A DNA stretch of 6,598 nt, from positions 1 through 6,598 of the forward strand of contig DYSK01000112.1 of NCBI GenBank assembly GCA_020718315.1, given 5' to 3'. Under the pieces are notes generated by a model, which saw only the letters and a list, made by a program, of their open reading frames with translations, was not told where the DNA came from and did no database searches. This document shows, piece by piece, positions 6,579-6,598 of the stretch. The position numbers were made by a program, and so were the translations under genes. How positions within the stretch are numbered: position 1 is the stretch's first letter; every line of letters begins with the position of its first letter. The DNA is from Draconibacterium orientale (lineage in GTDB: Bacteria > Bacteroidota > Bacteroidia > Bacteroidales > UBA12170).

Positions 6579-6598
6579 ATGGTTTTTTTCTATCGCTG
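6579..6598 (+). CDS. Possible start of next gene, cut by window edge
   Basis: An ATG 13 nt after the moaA stop opens a frame reading MVFFYR before the window ends. The short AT-rich spacing and same orientation fit a third gene of the moeA-moaA operon, but six codons carry no family information and this could be a chance ATG. Confidence 0.2.

Noticed and set aside
6566..6591. T-runs and AAAAA-TGG-TTTTT after moaA as a terminator
   Set aside because: The only possible stem is five A-T pairs with a three-base loop, too weak, and a further gene may start here.

Overview
The window looks like chromosomal DNA from a member of the Bacteroidota; the order or genus cannot be fixed from it. It is AT-rich. 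Start codons mostly lack Shine-Dalgarno sequences and have AT-rich leaders. The best promoter candidates match the Bacteroidota sigma factor consensus (TTTG, about 19 nt, TAnnTTTG). The DnaX and MoaA proteins resemble Bacteroidota forms.

Layout: (1) At the left edge is a truncated class II tRNA, tRNA-Leu(UAG), on the minus strand, with a promoter-like TATATTTG box just upstream. (2) A minus-strand run of three genes follows, read right to left: dnaX (DNA polymerase III gamma/tau), 27 nt, an Nramp-family metal transporter, 87 nt, and a polytopic membrane protein resembling the putative 10-TM heavy-metal exporter/manganese transporter family (ArsP_2). (3) A divergent intergenic region (4407-4608) carries the promoters for dnaX (minus) and moeA (plus), plus a 7-bp inverted repeat with Crp/Fnr-like geometry. 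(4) On the plus strand, moeA and moaA overlap by 17 nt. They encode the molybdate-insertion step and the first (GTP cyclisation) step of molybdenum cofactor synthesis. A possible next gene may start at 6579, but only six codons are visible.

Functionally there are two themes: transition-metal (probably Mn) transport behind a replication gene, and a Moco operon starting divergently from it. No mobile element, CRISPR array or phage gene was seen, and no stretch over 300 nt lacks a gene. The points most worth a second look are the compact MoaA, which lacks the usual segment before its C-terminal Fe-S site but keeps all six cysteines and the terminal Gly-Gly; the Nramp protein, whose DPGN and MPHN metal-site motifs are GVSH and MPAP; and the dyad upstream of the moeA promoter. 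I see no clearly new system; these are variants in otherwise recognisable families.
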